Source of the DNA: Chloroflexota bacterium
Lineage (GTDB): Bacteria; Chloroflexota; Limnocylindria; Limnocylindrales; CSP1-4
DNA length: 64,000 nucleotides
Direction of reading: 5' to 3'
NCBI GenBank assembly: GCA_947475545.1
Contig: CANJLL010000001.1
Span: 866,795-930,794 of the forward strand
Shown here: piece after piece, positions 8,955 to 17,874 of the stretch
Numbering within the stretch: the stretch's first letter is position 1
Layout: every line of letters begins with the position of its first letter
Translations under genes and position numbers: made by a program
Notes under the pieces: model-generated
Told to the model about the DNA's origin: nothing
Databases searched by the model: none
Seen by the model: only the letters and a program-made list of their open reading frames with translations

Positions 8955-9031
8955 TGGCGTCCCCGGCAGGACTCGAACCTGCGACCGACCGCTTAGAAGG
9001 CGGTTGCTCTGTCCGCTGAGCTACGGGGACG
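8955..9031 (-). tRNA. tRNA-Arg (TCT)
   Basis: Read on the minus strand, the sequence folds as a full cloverleaf: acceptor CGTCCCC/GGGGACG, D-arm starting AGCTCAGC, anticodon stem ACCGC/GCGGT with loop CTTCTAA (anticodon TCT, reading AGA), and T-arm with GGTTCGAGTCC. The 3' CCA is encoded (8955-8957). Confidence 0.96.
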
Positions 9032-9152
9032 TTGTCGACCCCAATCCATTCTACGCATGTGCTCGCGCGCGGGGCAGCCCTATAGAATCTGGCCCGTCGC
9101 CTGCAACGGCGATCAGTCGCCCGCAACCGGGAGCCGCCCGAGGAGCCGCCGA

Positions 9153-10028
9153 GTGCCAAGCCCGAACCCGGTCTATCGGGGCATGGACCAGGCAACCCTG
9201 GACGCCCAGTACGACGCCCGCGCGGCGGTCCCCGACCACGCCGAGCGAACGGCTCGCCGGGCCTTATGGTCCATGCGGGCTCGGACCAGCCTGGCCTGCG
9301 ACCTCGATGTCCACTACGGCGCGGGAGCCCGCGAGACCCTCGACATCTTCCCGGCCGCCCAGCCCGGGGCTCCGGTTGAGGTCTACATCCACGGCGGCTT
9401 CTGGCGCGCCAAGTCCAAGAGCGACGTCAGCTTCATCGCGGAGGCCATGGTGCCTGCCGGGGTGACCTTCGTCGCCATCGAGTACGACCTCGTCCCCAAC
9501 GTGACGCTGGACGTGATCGTGGCCCAGAGCCGGGCCGCGGTGGCGTGGGTGTACCGGAATATCGGCCGGTACGGCGGCGACCCCGCGCGGATCCACGTCT
9601 CGGGTGTGTCTGCCGGGGCGCATCTCGGCGCGATGGTGCTGGCCACGCCGTGGCAGACCATGCACGGGCTCCCTGAGGACCTGGTCAAGGGTGCGTGCCT
9701 GGTGAGCGGGTTCTACGACCTGGAGCCGATCCGGCTGACCTCGGAAAACCGGACCTACGGCCTTGACGTTGCGGGGGCCCGGCTCAACAGCCCGATCCTG
9801 CACATCCCAACCCACGCCGGCCCGCTCGTGCTCGCCGTCGGCGACGGCGAGACACCCGAGTTCCGGCGCCAGACGGCTGACTTCGAGGCCGCGTGGCAGG
9901 CGGCGGGCCACGCCTGCACGCTCATCGAGGCGCCTGGTCTGCATCACTACGACATGGCCCTGGAGGCCGGCAACGCCACCGGGCCGATCGTGCGTGCGGT
10001 CCTCGCCGGTATCGGCCGAATGGCCTGA
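9153..10028 (+). CDS. kynurenine formamidase-like alpha/beta hydrolase
   Basis: A 291-residue alpha/beta-hydrolase. The oxyanion motif HGGFW matches the HGGxW signature of arylformamidases (kynurenine formamidases), which hydrolyse N-formylkynurenine in tryptophan degradation. The nucleophile elbow is GVSAGAHL with the catalytic serine; the likely acid is the Asp in VGDGETPEF and the base is a His of LHHYDMAL near the C-terminus. No tryptophan 2,3-dioxygenase is adjacent, so other esters or amides are possible. GTG 9153 follows an AGGAG ribosome site and gives the expected start. Confidence 0.85.
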   Translation: MPSPNPVYRGMDQATLDAQYDARAAVPDHAERTARRALWSMRARTSLACDLDVHYGAGARETLDIFPAAQPGAPVEVYIHGGFWRAKSKSDVSFIAEAMVPAGVTFVAIEYDLVPNVTLDVIVAQSRAAVAWVYRNIGRYGGDPARIHVSGVSAGAHLGAMVLATPWQTMHGLPEDLVKGACLVSGFYDLEPIRLTSENRTYGLDVAGARLNSPILHIPTHAGPLVLAVGDGETPEFRRQTADFEAAWQAAGHACTLIEAPGLHHYDMALEAGNATGPIVRAVLAGIGRMA

Positions 10029-10039
10029 CGGCCAGGGGC

Positions 10040-10395
10040 AGGCCCGGTCGTCGTCACCACGGACGTTCTTGACAACGACCGAGCGTGAGAGACCGCCGAG
10101 CGCAGTGCGGGCGGACCTGACCTGAAGAAGTCCACATCTGGCGCCAGGGCATCCAGGCGCTCCGTGTTGGAGCTGCATACTTGGGCGTACGCCCAATCCC
10201 GCAGCAGCATGCCGATCAACCGTTCGGCCTTGCCATTGGCGCGCTGTCGATAGGGTCGGGTCCGGTTGTGGCGGCGCTCGCCGAGGACCGCCCTGTAGGC
10301 GTTCGAGCGATAGGCGAGCCCGTTGTCGGTCAGCACCCGCTCGACCGTGATCCCGTCGGCGGCGAAGACGGCGAGCGCCCCCTCACGCCTTGGGC
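10040..10395 (-). pseudogene. IS481-family transposase remnant (DDE C-terminal part)
   Basis: On the minus strand the stretch reads as the C-terminal half of an IS481/rve-type transposase: a DGITVERVLTDNGLAYRS block with the second catalytic Asp, then RTRPYRQRANGKAERLI with the catalytic Glu region and LRDWAYAQ. After about 10130 the frame shifts, but the family ending (RPH, then ALGGLSR and VKNV) can be followed in other frames down to about 10040. The N-terminal half, the first catalytic Asp and both terminal inverted repeats are absent; a stop lies just upstream at about 10395. It is a dead fragment between two unrelated genes. Confidence 0.8.
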
Positions 10396-10457
10396 TTGAA
10401 CACGCCGCACGGTGCGCGGAGGCTCTCTCTCGTCAACAGCGCGTCAGGCGACGACAA

Positions 10458-11882
10458 CTAGTCGCGGGCGAACCGCAGGAGCGTCCGCGCGCCGCCGGGG
10501 CCGTCACCGCCTAGCAGGAGTATCGAGCCATCCTGCAGGGCGACGACCTGGGCAAAGCGGCGCGCCTCGGGCATTGGACCCTGGTCATGCCACTGGAAGA
10601 ACACCGGGTCGTACATGGACATGTCGCGGGTGGCGTACCCGTCCGTCGGATCCCCGCCAGGTCGCGACCCTCCTGCGACCCTCACCAGTGATCCGGACCC
10701 CAGCCCGGTCCATGCCATGGCCCCGTACAGGTTTGGGGTTGAGGAACTGACGAACTTCTGCCCACCGGGTCCCACGATGTCCGCGTAGGCCGAACCGATC
10801 TCCCCCCATCGCATGGTGAGGTGGTCCAGAAAGAAGTTCCTGACCAGGACCCCCGAATACGCTCCCTCGTAGACCGTCGTGTAGCCAATCAGCAGGGCGT
10901 TGCCGGGCCACACGCCCACCAGCGACCCAGGAACAACCCTGGATGGAGCCTGGGGCGGCAGGGCGACCGACGTCGCCGGGAGCCGCCCGGTGACCGCGAA
11001 GCTCCCGGTCGCGGGGTCGTAGATTTCGCCAGTCAGGAGCGCGTCGCTGCCCGGGATGGTCCGGGACGGATCGCTGCCGAAGAACAGGACCCGGTTGTTG
11101 TCCAGCGTCACGGCAAGTGGCGCGACACGCTGGAAGCGCATGGCTCCGGTCACCGTCCACTCCAGCGTGGATGGGTTGAACAGTTCGGCGGAGTCCAGGG
11201 GCGTGCCCGGCACCTTGGGATCGTCCGCGTAGATGCCGCCGGCGATCACCACGCCGCCGCCGGGCAGGACGGCCGCGCTCGCGCCGGCTCTGGCGACGTG
11301 CAGCAACCCGACCTTGGCCCACGAGCCGACGTTGCCGCCGGAGAACACGTACGAGCTTGAGTACGCGACGCCGTCGGGGTTGTATCCGCCGGCGACCAGG
11401 ACACGCCCGCCAAGCAGCCCCGTGACGGCCGGCAGGGTCCTGCCGGGCCCGATCACCGGTGCCGGGATGAACGCGTGTGACGAGAGCGTCCACGTCCAGG
11501 CGGCGCTGCTGGACTCGTCGAGCAGCAGGAGGCTGGCGGCACCCAGCGGAGCGCCAAGGACCCGGCCGGCCGTTGGCAGGGTGCCTACGGCGGACCACGT
11601 TCCGAGCGTGGGGAACGGCGTTGCGGACGGTTGCACCTCCGGCGGCGTCTCCGTTTCCAGCGGTGGCTCCGTCTCCAACGGCGGCTCGGTCGTCGGCGAC
11701 GACAGGGGGGCCGAGGCGCCGCTGGATGCGGGCTTCGTCTCGGCCGCCCGCGTCGACGGACTCGGCGAGGCCGGGGCCGCCGGGTCGCCGGATGCCGTTG
11801 GTGCCTCGGCAGCGCTGCTGCACGAGCCCACGAGCGACACCACGACCAGCAAGGCGAGAAGACGCCGGTTCACCGCTGCCAT
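10458..11882 (-). CDS. Kelch-like beta-propeller lipoprotein
   Basis: A 474-residue secreted protein. The N-terminus is a lipoprotein signal peptide (basic start, hydrophobic LLALLVVVSLVGSC, lipidated Cys), followed by about 75 residues rich in Ser, Pro, Thr and Glu with short PPLETE repeats, a likely linker. The rest holds repeated blades of the Kelch/galactose-oxidase type, with motifs such as GGRVLVAGGYNPDG, GGGVVIAGG and GSILLLGGD at blade ends and intervening YDPATGSF or FNPSTLEW segments. Such propellers usually bind ligands or surface polymers. ATG 11882 follows a GGAG site. It diverges from the sortase. Confidence 0.85.
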   Translation of the reverse strand: MAAVNRRLLALLVVVSLVGSCSSAAEAPTASGDPAAPASPSPSTRAAETKPASSGASAPLSSPTTEPPLETEPPLETETPPEVQPSATPFPTLGTWSAVGTLPTAGRVLGAPLGAASLLLLDESSSAAWTWTLSSHAFIPAPVIGPGRTLPAVTGLLGGRVLVAGGYNPDGVAYSSSYVFSGGNVGSWAKVGLLHVARAGASAAVLPGGGVVIAGGIYADDPKVPGTPLDSAELFNPSTLEWTVTGAMRFQRVAPLAVTLDNNRVLFFGSDPSRTIPGSDALLTGEIYDPATGSFAVTGRLPATSVALPPQAPSRVVPGSLVGVWPGNALLIGYTTVYEGAYSGVLVRNFFLDHLTMRWGEIGSAYADIVGPGGQKFVSSSTPNLYGAMAWTGLGSGSLVRVAGGSRPGGDPTDGYATRDMSMYDPVFFQWHDQGPMPEARRFAQVVALQDGSILLLGGDGPGGARTLLRFARD

Positions 11883-12294
11883 GACGCACTCCGATCTTCC
11901 GCGGACCGGGCGGCGCGGCAGGGGGCGCAGGACGCCAAGGGCCGAGCATCGACAGCAACGTCGACACCGTTCCGGTTTCGGGCCTGTACAGCCACCGTGC
12001 GCCTGTCGTACTCCCCTGTCAAGGCGCTGATCACGGTTGCCGGTCCACGGAATCGGTGCCCGAAGGGTCCGGCGATCGTGCTGGCGGCCGGGTAAGGAAT
12101 CGCAACATCGCGGGCGAGCCGAAACCATCCAGCGCGAAGTGGCCTCACTACCGGTATGGCGGCAACCCGCTCGCCATCGACCTGCCGCCGGCGTTCCACC
12201 CGTGGCCGCCGCCCCAGCGGAAAGGACCCCGTCCCATGCCGACCCTTGCTCCCACGCCCCCGAACCGTGCCGTCTCGCCGCTGGCGAGCGCGTC
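11883..12294. other. divergent intergenic region between Kelch lipoprotein and sortase
   Basis: About 410 bases with no credible gene. It must hold the promoters of both divergent surface-protein genes, but no strong -35/-10 pair stands out in this GC-rich sequence. Confidence 0.5.
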
Positions 12295-13101
12295 ATGAGG
12301 GAGACCACCCACCCCCGCTTTCTCCTCCTCGCCGTCACCGCCGTCCTCGTCCTGGGGCTGACCGGCGCGTCGCTGATCACCCCGCCACCTCCTGAAGGAA
12401 GCAACGCGGGTGGCCCTGGGGCCGCCATGGCGGCCGGGGACGCCGCCAAGTCCGCTGACCTCGATCCTGGCAACGTCGCGCCCGCGATCCCGGACACCGG
12501 GCGGATCGACGGCCCTGCCCTGGGCACCGCTGCCGGTTCCGCACAAGCCGCGCGGACGCGCCCCGTTCTCGCCAGCGAGGCGGTGTACGACCCCACTCCC
12601 ATCGAGCCCATCGCCCTGGCCGAGCCGCCGTCCGCCCCCGAGACCGTCGCGGATCCTGCCTCCATGGTCGCCCCATCCCTGGTCTCCGCTCCTGCCGTGG
12701 CGGCAGCCATCCCCACCGCCAAGCCGCGGTTGAGCATCGCCGCGCTCGGCATCGATCGGACCGTCGAGGCCTTCCCGTGCGACCGCGCGGCACCGCCCGA
12801 CAACTTCCTCTACCGCTGGGGCTGTGCCGGCAAGAACAACCTGTACCTGCTCGGCCACGCGGCGACGGTCTTCAAGGCCCTCCACGACGCCTACGCCGCC
12901 GGCCGTCTGGCCGTGGGCATGACGGCCACCTGGGTCGACCTGGATGGGGCGTCGCGGACCTATCGCGTCACGTCGTGGCGCCTCGTGCGGCCGACCGACG
13001 CGGCGTGGGCCATCGCCGCCCAGCCGGTGCCCAGCATGACGCTGCAGACGTGCTGGGGCGCCAACAGCGAGTACCGCCTCGTCGTGCGGCTCGTGAGCTA
13101 G
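12295..13101 (+). CDS. sortase-family transpeptidase (copy 1)
   Basis: A 268-residue membrane-anchored sortase. An N-terminal hydrophobic helix (about 8-28) is followed by a long Ala/Pro-rich linker to about residue 143 and then the catalytic beta-barrel. The active site is complete: His188 in YLLGHA, Cys253 in TLQTC, Arg261 in EYRLVVR. Sortases cleave a C-terminal sorting signal and join the protein to the envelope or to another subunit. Two extra cysteines, Cys162 (FPCDR) and Cys177 (WGCAG), are shared with the second sortase at 37 kb and could form a disulfide. No LPxTG-like substrate is visible nearby. ATG 12295 is the only start that gives a signal-anchor. Confidence 0.88.
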   Translation: MRETTHPRFLLLAVTAVLVLGLTGASLITPPPPEGSNAGGPGAAMAAGDAAKSADLDPGNVAPAIPDTGRIDGPALGTAAGSAQAARTRPVLASEAVYDPTPIEPIALAEPPSAPETVADPASMVAPSLVSAPAVAAAIPTAKPRLSIAALGIDRTVEAFPCDRAAPPDNFLYRWGCAGKNNLYLLGHAATVFKALHDAYAAGRLAVGMTATWVDLDGASRTYRVTSWRLVRPTDAAWAIAAQPVPSMTLQTCWGANSEYRLVVRLVS

Positions 13102-13201
13102 CCGGAGCCCTGCGCCACGGCCGTGCGGGCCCACCGCCCCACGCCCTACGCTGCGTTCCAGCGCGGCGGACACCCGCCCACCACAGGGAGACGACGAGAC
13201 G

Positions 13202-13402
13202 ATGGAGGACATGATTGCCGGCACGCCGGCGCCGGCCGTGGGCGACAAGGTCGAGGTGGTGCAGCGGGCGGTTGGCCGGTTCAAGGGTCCCGTCCTTGCC
13301 ATCGACAGCGAGTTCCTGACCATCGGCGTGGTCTACCCCACCGGCAAGGTTCGGGAGTCGCGGATCTCGCGCAAGTCCATCCAGGAGCTCAAGCTCCTGT
13401 AG
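13202..13402 (+). CDS. small conserved-looking hypothetical protein
   Basis: A 66-residue basic protein without membrane segments. The sequence is a run of short beta strands (VGDKVEVVQRA, GPVLAIDSEFLTIGVVYP, ESRISRKSIQEL), which suggests a small SH3/KOW-like barrel of the kind that binds RNA or protein. A GGGAG site precedes ATG 13202 at slightly long spacing. Codon use matches its neighbours. Function unknown. Confidence 0.6.
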   Translation: MEDMIAGTPAPAVGDKVEVVQRAVGRFKGPVLAIDSEFLTIGVVYPTGKVRESRISRKSIQELKLL

Positions 13403-13475
13403 CGTTCGGCGGCGCCGGCCGAGGCCGCGAAGCGCGCATCGACGGCCTCCAGCTCGGCCGTCGTATCCTCGCCGT

Positions 13476-15176
13476 ATGCGACCGTACGGCCCCGCTTCGC
13501 CCTGGCGACTGGCACCCGGGCTGACCTTCCTCAACCACGGCTCGTTCGGCGCCTGCCCGGTCCCCATCCTGGACGCCCAGGCCGCCCTGCGCGAGGCGAT
13601 GGAGGCCAACCCGGTCCGCTTCCTCGCCCGTGAGCTTGATGACCGGCTGGCCGGCGCGCGCGCGACCGTCGCCGCCTTCCTGGGCGCGGATCCCGAGGGC
13701 CTGGTCTTCGTCAGTAACGCGACCGCCGGCGTCTCGACCGTCCTGCGCTCCCTGGACCTGGCGCCCGGCGACGAGCTCCTGACCACCGACCACGAGTACA
13801 ACGCCAGCCTGGTCGCGCTCGGCGCCGTGGCGGGTCGCGCGGGCGCACACGTCGTGGTGGCCCACCTTGGCCTCCCGATCGAGGGGCCCAACCAGGTGGT
13901 GGAACGCGTCCTTGCCGCGGTCACGCCCCGGACCCGGCTGGCCCTGATCAGCCACGTCACGTCCCCCACCGGCCTGGTGCTCCCCATCGAGCGACTGGTC
14001 CGGGAGCTGGACTCGCGGGGGGTGGACACCCTCGTTGACGCGGCCCACGCCCCCGGCATGCTCCCGGTCGATCTGGGCCAGTTGGGGGCCGCCTACTGGA
14101 CCGGCAACGGCCACAAGTGGTGCTGCGCGCCGAAGGGGGCGGCAGTCCTGTATGCGCGGGAGGACCGCCGGGACGATCTGGTGCCGCTGGCCTACAGCCA
14201 CGGCTGGGCGGATCCGGACGCCGATCGCCCGGTGGCCTGGAAGCGCTTCGACTGGACCGGCACCGTGGACCCCACCGCCTTCCTGTGCCTGGCCGAGGCG
14301 ATCACCTTCATGGGCACGCTCCACCCGGATGGCTGGCCGGGGCTCCAGGCGGAGAACCGGGCCAAGGCGGTGGCCGGCCGACGTCGCCTGCTCGCGGCGC
14401 TGGGCACGACACCCCTGGCCCCCGAATCGATGTTGGGGGCGCTGGCCGCCGTGGAACTCCCGGGGCTGGCCCGCGACGACGACGCTGCCGCGGCGCTCCA
14501 GTCCGCGCTCTTCGACGACCATGCGATCGAGGTCCCCGTGCTGGGCTGGCCCGCGCCGGCGGCCCGCGCCACACCGGATTCGCCGCCCGATCGGGTGCTG
14601 CTCCGGATCAGCGCGCAGCGCTACGTTGAGCCGGAGGACATCGAGCGACTCGTCGAGGCACTGGGCGGCATGCTGGGCGGTCCGGGGGATGCGTGGGCTC
14701 GCCGAAGTGGGCCAACTCATCGGAGCGCCGCCATCCACCCGGGGCCTGGGGTGGCGCCACTGACGGTCATGCAGGGTGGCCGCCGCAAGGCCTTCCGCCC
14801 GCTCGCGGTCGGCGACCGGCTGGCTGCGTTCGATGCGGGGCTGGCGGCGTACCGGGCCGGCGAGTGGTTCGAGGCCCATGAGCTCTGGGAGCCGGCCTGG
14901 ATGGGCACGGCCGACACGGCGGAGCGTGACCTCCTCCAGGGCCTCATCAAGGTTGCGGCCGCGCACGTCCACCGCGAGCGCGGGAATGCGCTGGGCATGG
15001 CGAAGAACCTCCGCGGGGCCCGGACGCTCCTCGCGGCCGCGCTGGCGGCCAGGGCCCCGGCGTACGGGCTCCGGCTGGCCGACATCATCGCCTCGGTGGA
15101 CGACCGCCTCGTGCACCTCGACGGCCCCGGTGCGGACGACGCAGCCGCCGTCCCGGCCATCGACCTGGGGGCCTGA
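13476..15176 (+). CDS. class V aminotransferase fused to DUF309 domain
   Basis: A 566-residue two-domain protein. Residues 1-410 are a fold-type I PLP enzyme of the isopenicillin-N-epimerase/EgtE-like class V group: N-terminal NHGSFGACP, VSNATAGVSTVL, the VDAAHAPGM aspartate and Lys214 in GNGHKWCCAPK as Schiff-base lysine. Residues about 440-530 match DUF309, with the family signature YRAGEWFEAHELWEPAW and the following LLQGLIKVAAAHVH helix. The two parts are in one uninterrupted frame with a 40-residue linker; an internal ATG at 14770 could also start the DUF309 part alone. The joint function is unknown; the PLP part may act as a lyase, epimerase or desulfurase. Confidence 0.85.
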   Translation: MRPYGPASPWRLAPGLTFLNHGSFGACPVPILDAQAALREAMEANPVRFLARELDDRLAGARATVAAFLGADPEGLVFVSNATAGVSTVLRSLDLAPGDELLTTDHEYNASLVALGAVAGRAGAHVVVAHLGLPIEGPNQVVERVLAAVTPRTRLALISHVTSPTGLVLPIERLVRELDSRGVDTLVDAAHAPGMLPVDLGQLGAAYWTGNGHKWCCAPKGAAVLYAREDRRDDLVPLAYSHGWADPDADRPVAWKRFDWTGTVDPTAFLCLAEAITFMGTLHPDGWPGLQAENRAKAVAGRRRLLAALGTTPLAPESMLGALAAVELPGLARDDDAAAALQSALFDDHAIEVPVLGWPAPAARATPDSPPDRVLLRISAQRYVEPEDIERLVEALGGMLGGPGDAWARRSGPTHRSAAIHPGPGVAPLTVMQGGRRKAFRPLAVGDRLAAFDAGLAAYRAGEWFEAHELWEPAWMGTADTAERDLLQGLIKVAAAHVHRERGNALGMAKNLRGARTLLAAALAARAPAYGLRLADIIASVDDRLVHLDGPGADDAAAVPAIDLGA

Positions 15177-15608
15177 GCCGGGCCACTCGCGGCAGGGCGC
15201 GGCTGCTGGCGGCAGGGCGCGACCGCTCGGGGCAAGACGCGGTCCGGGCACGGCTCGTGGGCTGCGGATCGGCGTCCTGCTCCCTTGCGGGTCATGGGCC
15301 GCATGGCCTACGCCGGTGCAAGGTCCGGTGACAGGCCACTCCCCGCTACCGCACGGATCCAGACATCGCCCGTGCATCGGGCAACGCTGACCTTGGGGGC
15401 TGCCTTGCAGTCACGGTCCGGGTCATCCCGGGACGCACGACCGCGCACGACGCGGACTTCCTCGGCATTCCGTCCGGGACGCCGGCCGGTGATGATGCAA
15501 GTCGATCCCCGTTCCAGTGCACGCCGTCGAGCCTGGCCGGATCAGCCGACGGCGCGCCACTCCCCCCACGCCCCGCCCGCCCGACCGAGGAGTCCCAGCA
15601 CCTTGGAG
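15177..15608. other. intergenic region upstream of the pilus-assembly operon, with 20-nt tandem repeat
   Basis: No gene is seen in these 430 bases. At 15189, 15209 and 15229 a unit of the form gcggcagggcgcg recurs with an exact 20-base period (three imperfect copies). The remainder presumably carries the promoter and leader of the cpaB operon; I checked for a c-di-GMP-I riboswitch core and did not find one. Confidence 0.55.
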
Positions 15609-16532
15609 ATGGAGTACCAGGACAGCCCCCGCCGAACACGACTGATCCTCGTGGTCGGTGCCGTGCTGGCGGTCGCGGCGGGGCTCGCCGCGGTCTGGCT
15701 CCTGGGCAGTGCCGGTCGCAGCGGTGGTGGGACCGTGATCGACGTCCAGCGCACCGTCGCCGTGGTGGCCGTGCGCCCCATCCCGGCGCGGACCGCGATC
15801 GCGGCCGGAGACGTCGCCGTCCGGCAGGTCCCGATCGGCGTGAACACGGCGCAAGGCCTCCTCGCCAGCGTGGACCTCGTGATCGGCCGCGTGGCGACCG
15901 TCCCGATCCTCCAGGGCCAGCTGGTCACCGTCAACCTCCTGGCCAGCACGGCGTCGGGCGCGACCATCGCCATCCTGGGGCCGACCGAGACGGTCTCGCC
16001 CAGCTCGAAGGCGGCCCGCGCACTGTCGCTGACCGTGCCGGCCGACCGGGCGGCGGCGGGCTTCCTGGAGGTCGGCCAGGCCGTCGACATCATCGTGACG
16101 ATCGCGGTGACCGTGCCGGCCACGCTGGCCGCCGAGGGCCGCTACACCTCGGATCTGTCGACCAAGGTCGTCTACCAGAACAAGGTGATCCTGGCCCGAA
16201 CTGGCGACCAGTACATCTTCCGGACGACCGTGGACGAGGCCGAGGAGATCAACCAGTTGCTCGCGAGCAGCGGCGGCAGCTTCAGCCTGGCTCTGCGACC
16301 CGACGCGGACGTGCGCATCGCGGATGCCACCGGGCTCGGGGAGACGACGGCCCAGATCATCGCCAAGTACGGCCTGCCGATCCCGGAGACCTATCCCGCG
16401 GGCGCTGCCTCTGGTCCCATCTTCCAGCCGCTCCCCGCCCGGTCGCCCGGTGCGGCCGCCAGCAGCGCGCCGGGCGTGCCCGGTGCGGTCGTCACCAGCG
16501 CCCCGGGCGTGCCCGGGACGGCGGGATCGTGA
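15609..16532 (+). CDS. cpaB: CpaB/RcpC-like Flp pilus assembly protein
   Basis: A 307-residue protein with an N-terminal signal-anchor (about residues 10-31) and a SAF-type domain at about 45-115, where VRPIPARTAIAAGDVAVRQ is the hallmark of CpaB/RcpC proteins that secure Tad pili to the envelope. The rest matches the C-terminal CpaB beta domain (ALSLTVPADRAAAGFLEVGQ, VDIIVT). The C-terminal tail is low-complexity with repeats of APGVPG. ATG 15609 is reported; a TTG at 15603 lies at better distance from AGGAG and may be the true start. It overlaps the next gene by one base (TGATG). Confidence 0.87.
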   Translation: MEYQDSPRRTRLILVVGAVLAVAAGLAAVWLLGSAGRSGGGTVIDVQRTVAVVAVRPIPARTAIAAGDVAVRQVPIGVNTAQGLLASVDLVIGRVATVPILQGQLVTVNLLASTASGATIAILGPTETVSPSSKAARALSLTVPADRAAAGFLEVGQAVDIIVTIAVTVPATLAAEGRYTSDLSTKVVYQNKVILARTGDQYIFRTTVDEAEEINQLLASSGGSFSLALRPDADVRIADATGLGETTAQIIAKYGLPIPETYPAGAASGPIFQPLPARSPGAAASSAPGVPGAVVTSAPGVPGTAGS

Positions 16533-17236
16533 TGGGCGTTCCCTGGCCATCCCCCGCGCGGGCGCGGCCGAACCGCCCGACGCGACCGCAGCGGCGGACC
16601 CGCCCCAACGGCCAGGGGATGGTGGAGTTCGCCCTCGTCCTGCCGGTGTTCCTCCTGGTCCTGATGGCCGTCATCGAGTTCAGCTTCGCGTTCAACGCCT
16701 TCCTGTCCGTCTCGTTCGCCTCGCGCAATGCGACCGTCATCGCCACCGAGACCTGCGGCGACGGCACGTGCGGCCATCTTCGCGAGTTCCCGTTCTCCGA
16801 CTGCCAGATCCTGATGTCCATCGAGCGCGACATGATGGCCCCGGCCTCGGCCCAGCAGATCGGCCAGGTCGAGATCATGTGGACGGATGCGAACGGCGTG
16901 ATCAAGGGCAACGGCTCCGCGATCACCACCTGGGCGCGAACCGGGAGCACCGCGTGCAACGACGATGGGCTGCGCGTCCCCTACACGCGCACCTCGAACC
17001 AGTACCCGCACGACGAGCGGTGCAGCATCGTGAACGGGTGCCCCACCCTGGATGGGGTCGGCTCCGATACGCACGCCACGATCGACACCATCGGCGTCCG
17101 GATCACCTACCAGTACAACTGGCACACCCCGTATGCCGCCGTCTTCCAGCTCCTGCCTGGTGCCGTGGACATCCCGCCGGCCGGCGGCTGGCAGATCACC
17201 CGGAGCGCGGAGATGCGCATGGAGCCGACACTGTGA
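16532..17236 (+). CDS. TadE-like pseudopilin (first)
   Basis: A 234-residue protein. A basic N-terminal stretch of about 28 residues precedes a type IV pilin-like segment, GQGMVEFALVLPVFLLVLM, with the conserved Glu five residues after the Gly, as in TadE/TadF pseudopilins cleaved by prepilin peptidase. The external part has an even set of cysteines (including CGDGTC) that probably form disulfides. It overlaps cpaB upstream and the next tadE downstream (GTGA), so it is a core member of the operon. Minor pilins prime or decorate Tad pili. Confidence 0.87.
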   Translation: MGVPWPSPARARPNRPTRPQRRTRPNGQGMVEFALVLPVFLLVLMAVIEFSFAFNAFLSVSFASRNATVIATETCGDGTCGHLREFPFSDCQILMSIERDMMAPASAQQIGQVEIMWTDANGVIKGNGSAITTWARTGSTACNDDGLRVPYTRTSNQYPHDERCSIVNGCPTLDGVGSDTHATIDTIGVRITYQYNWHTPYAAVFQLLPGAVDIPPAGGWQITRSAEMRMEPTL

Positions 17237-17874
17237 TCCGGCGTTGGCTGAGAACCATTCGCGAGCCTCGCGGGCGTCGCGGGCATCGGGGACGCCGCCA
17301 GCGCGGGCAGAGCCTGGTGGAGTTGTCCGTCGCGCTGCCCATGTTCTTCATGTTCATGATCATCCCGATCGAGCTGGGCTTCATGTACCTCCACTACGTG
17401 GGCCTGGAGTACGCGACACGGGCGGGTGCCCGGGTTGGGGCCGGCCTCGCCTCCGGCGCCCAGAACGCGCTGACCTGGCCCACGGCCTGCGCGACGGTTG
17501 ATGCCCAGATCATCGCCTCGGTGGAACGCACGCTGGTCGACCGCGGGTCCCTGGTCCTCATGGACCAGATCACGTCGATCAAGATCTACAAGGCCATCGC
17601 CAACGGCACGCCGGACTTGACCAAGACCAACACCTGGACCTACACCGGACCCAACACGGGCCCGACGGTCGACGGGCGGCGGCTCTCGTTCACGGGCCCG
17701 CAGACCGTGGCGTGGAACGCCTGCAACCGGGTCAACGGCGCCACTCCCGACGCCCTCGGCGTGGCGATCGCGTACACCTATCGTCTGGCCAGCCCGCTGG
17801 ACCGGATGTACGGCGTGTTCGGCTCCGAAACGATCCTGATGTCCGACCGGACGGTGATGGCGCTGAACCCATGA
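17233..17874 (+). CDS. TadE-like pseudopilin (second)
   Basis: A 213-residue paralogue of the preceding gene. The pilin-like segment GQSLVELSVALPMFFMFMI lies after about 28 basic residues, followed by an extracellular domain with a few cysteines. Its GTG overlaps the previous stop (GTGA, 17233-17236), and its stop overlaps the ATG of the TadG-like gene (ATGA). A pair of TadE-type pseudopilins followed by TadG is the usual order at the end of tad clusters. Confidence 0.86.
   Translation: MIRRWLRTIREPRGRRGHRGRRQRGQSLVELSVALPMFFMFMIIPIELGFMYLHYVGLEYATRAGARVGAGLASGAQNALTWPTACATVDAQIIASVERTLVDRGSLVLMDQITSIKIYKAIANGTPDLTKTNTWTYTGPNTGPTVDGRRLSFTGPQTVAWNACNRVNGATPDALGVAIAYTYRLASPLDRMYGVFGSETILMSDRTVMALNP

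Noticed and set aside
15177..15608. c-di-GMP riboswitch before the pilus operon
   Set aside because: No GGGCAAACC-like or GACGCAAAGCC-like aptamer core is present.
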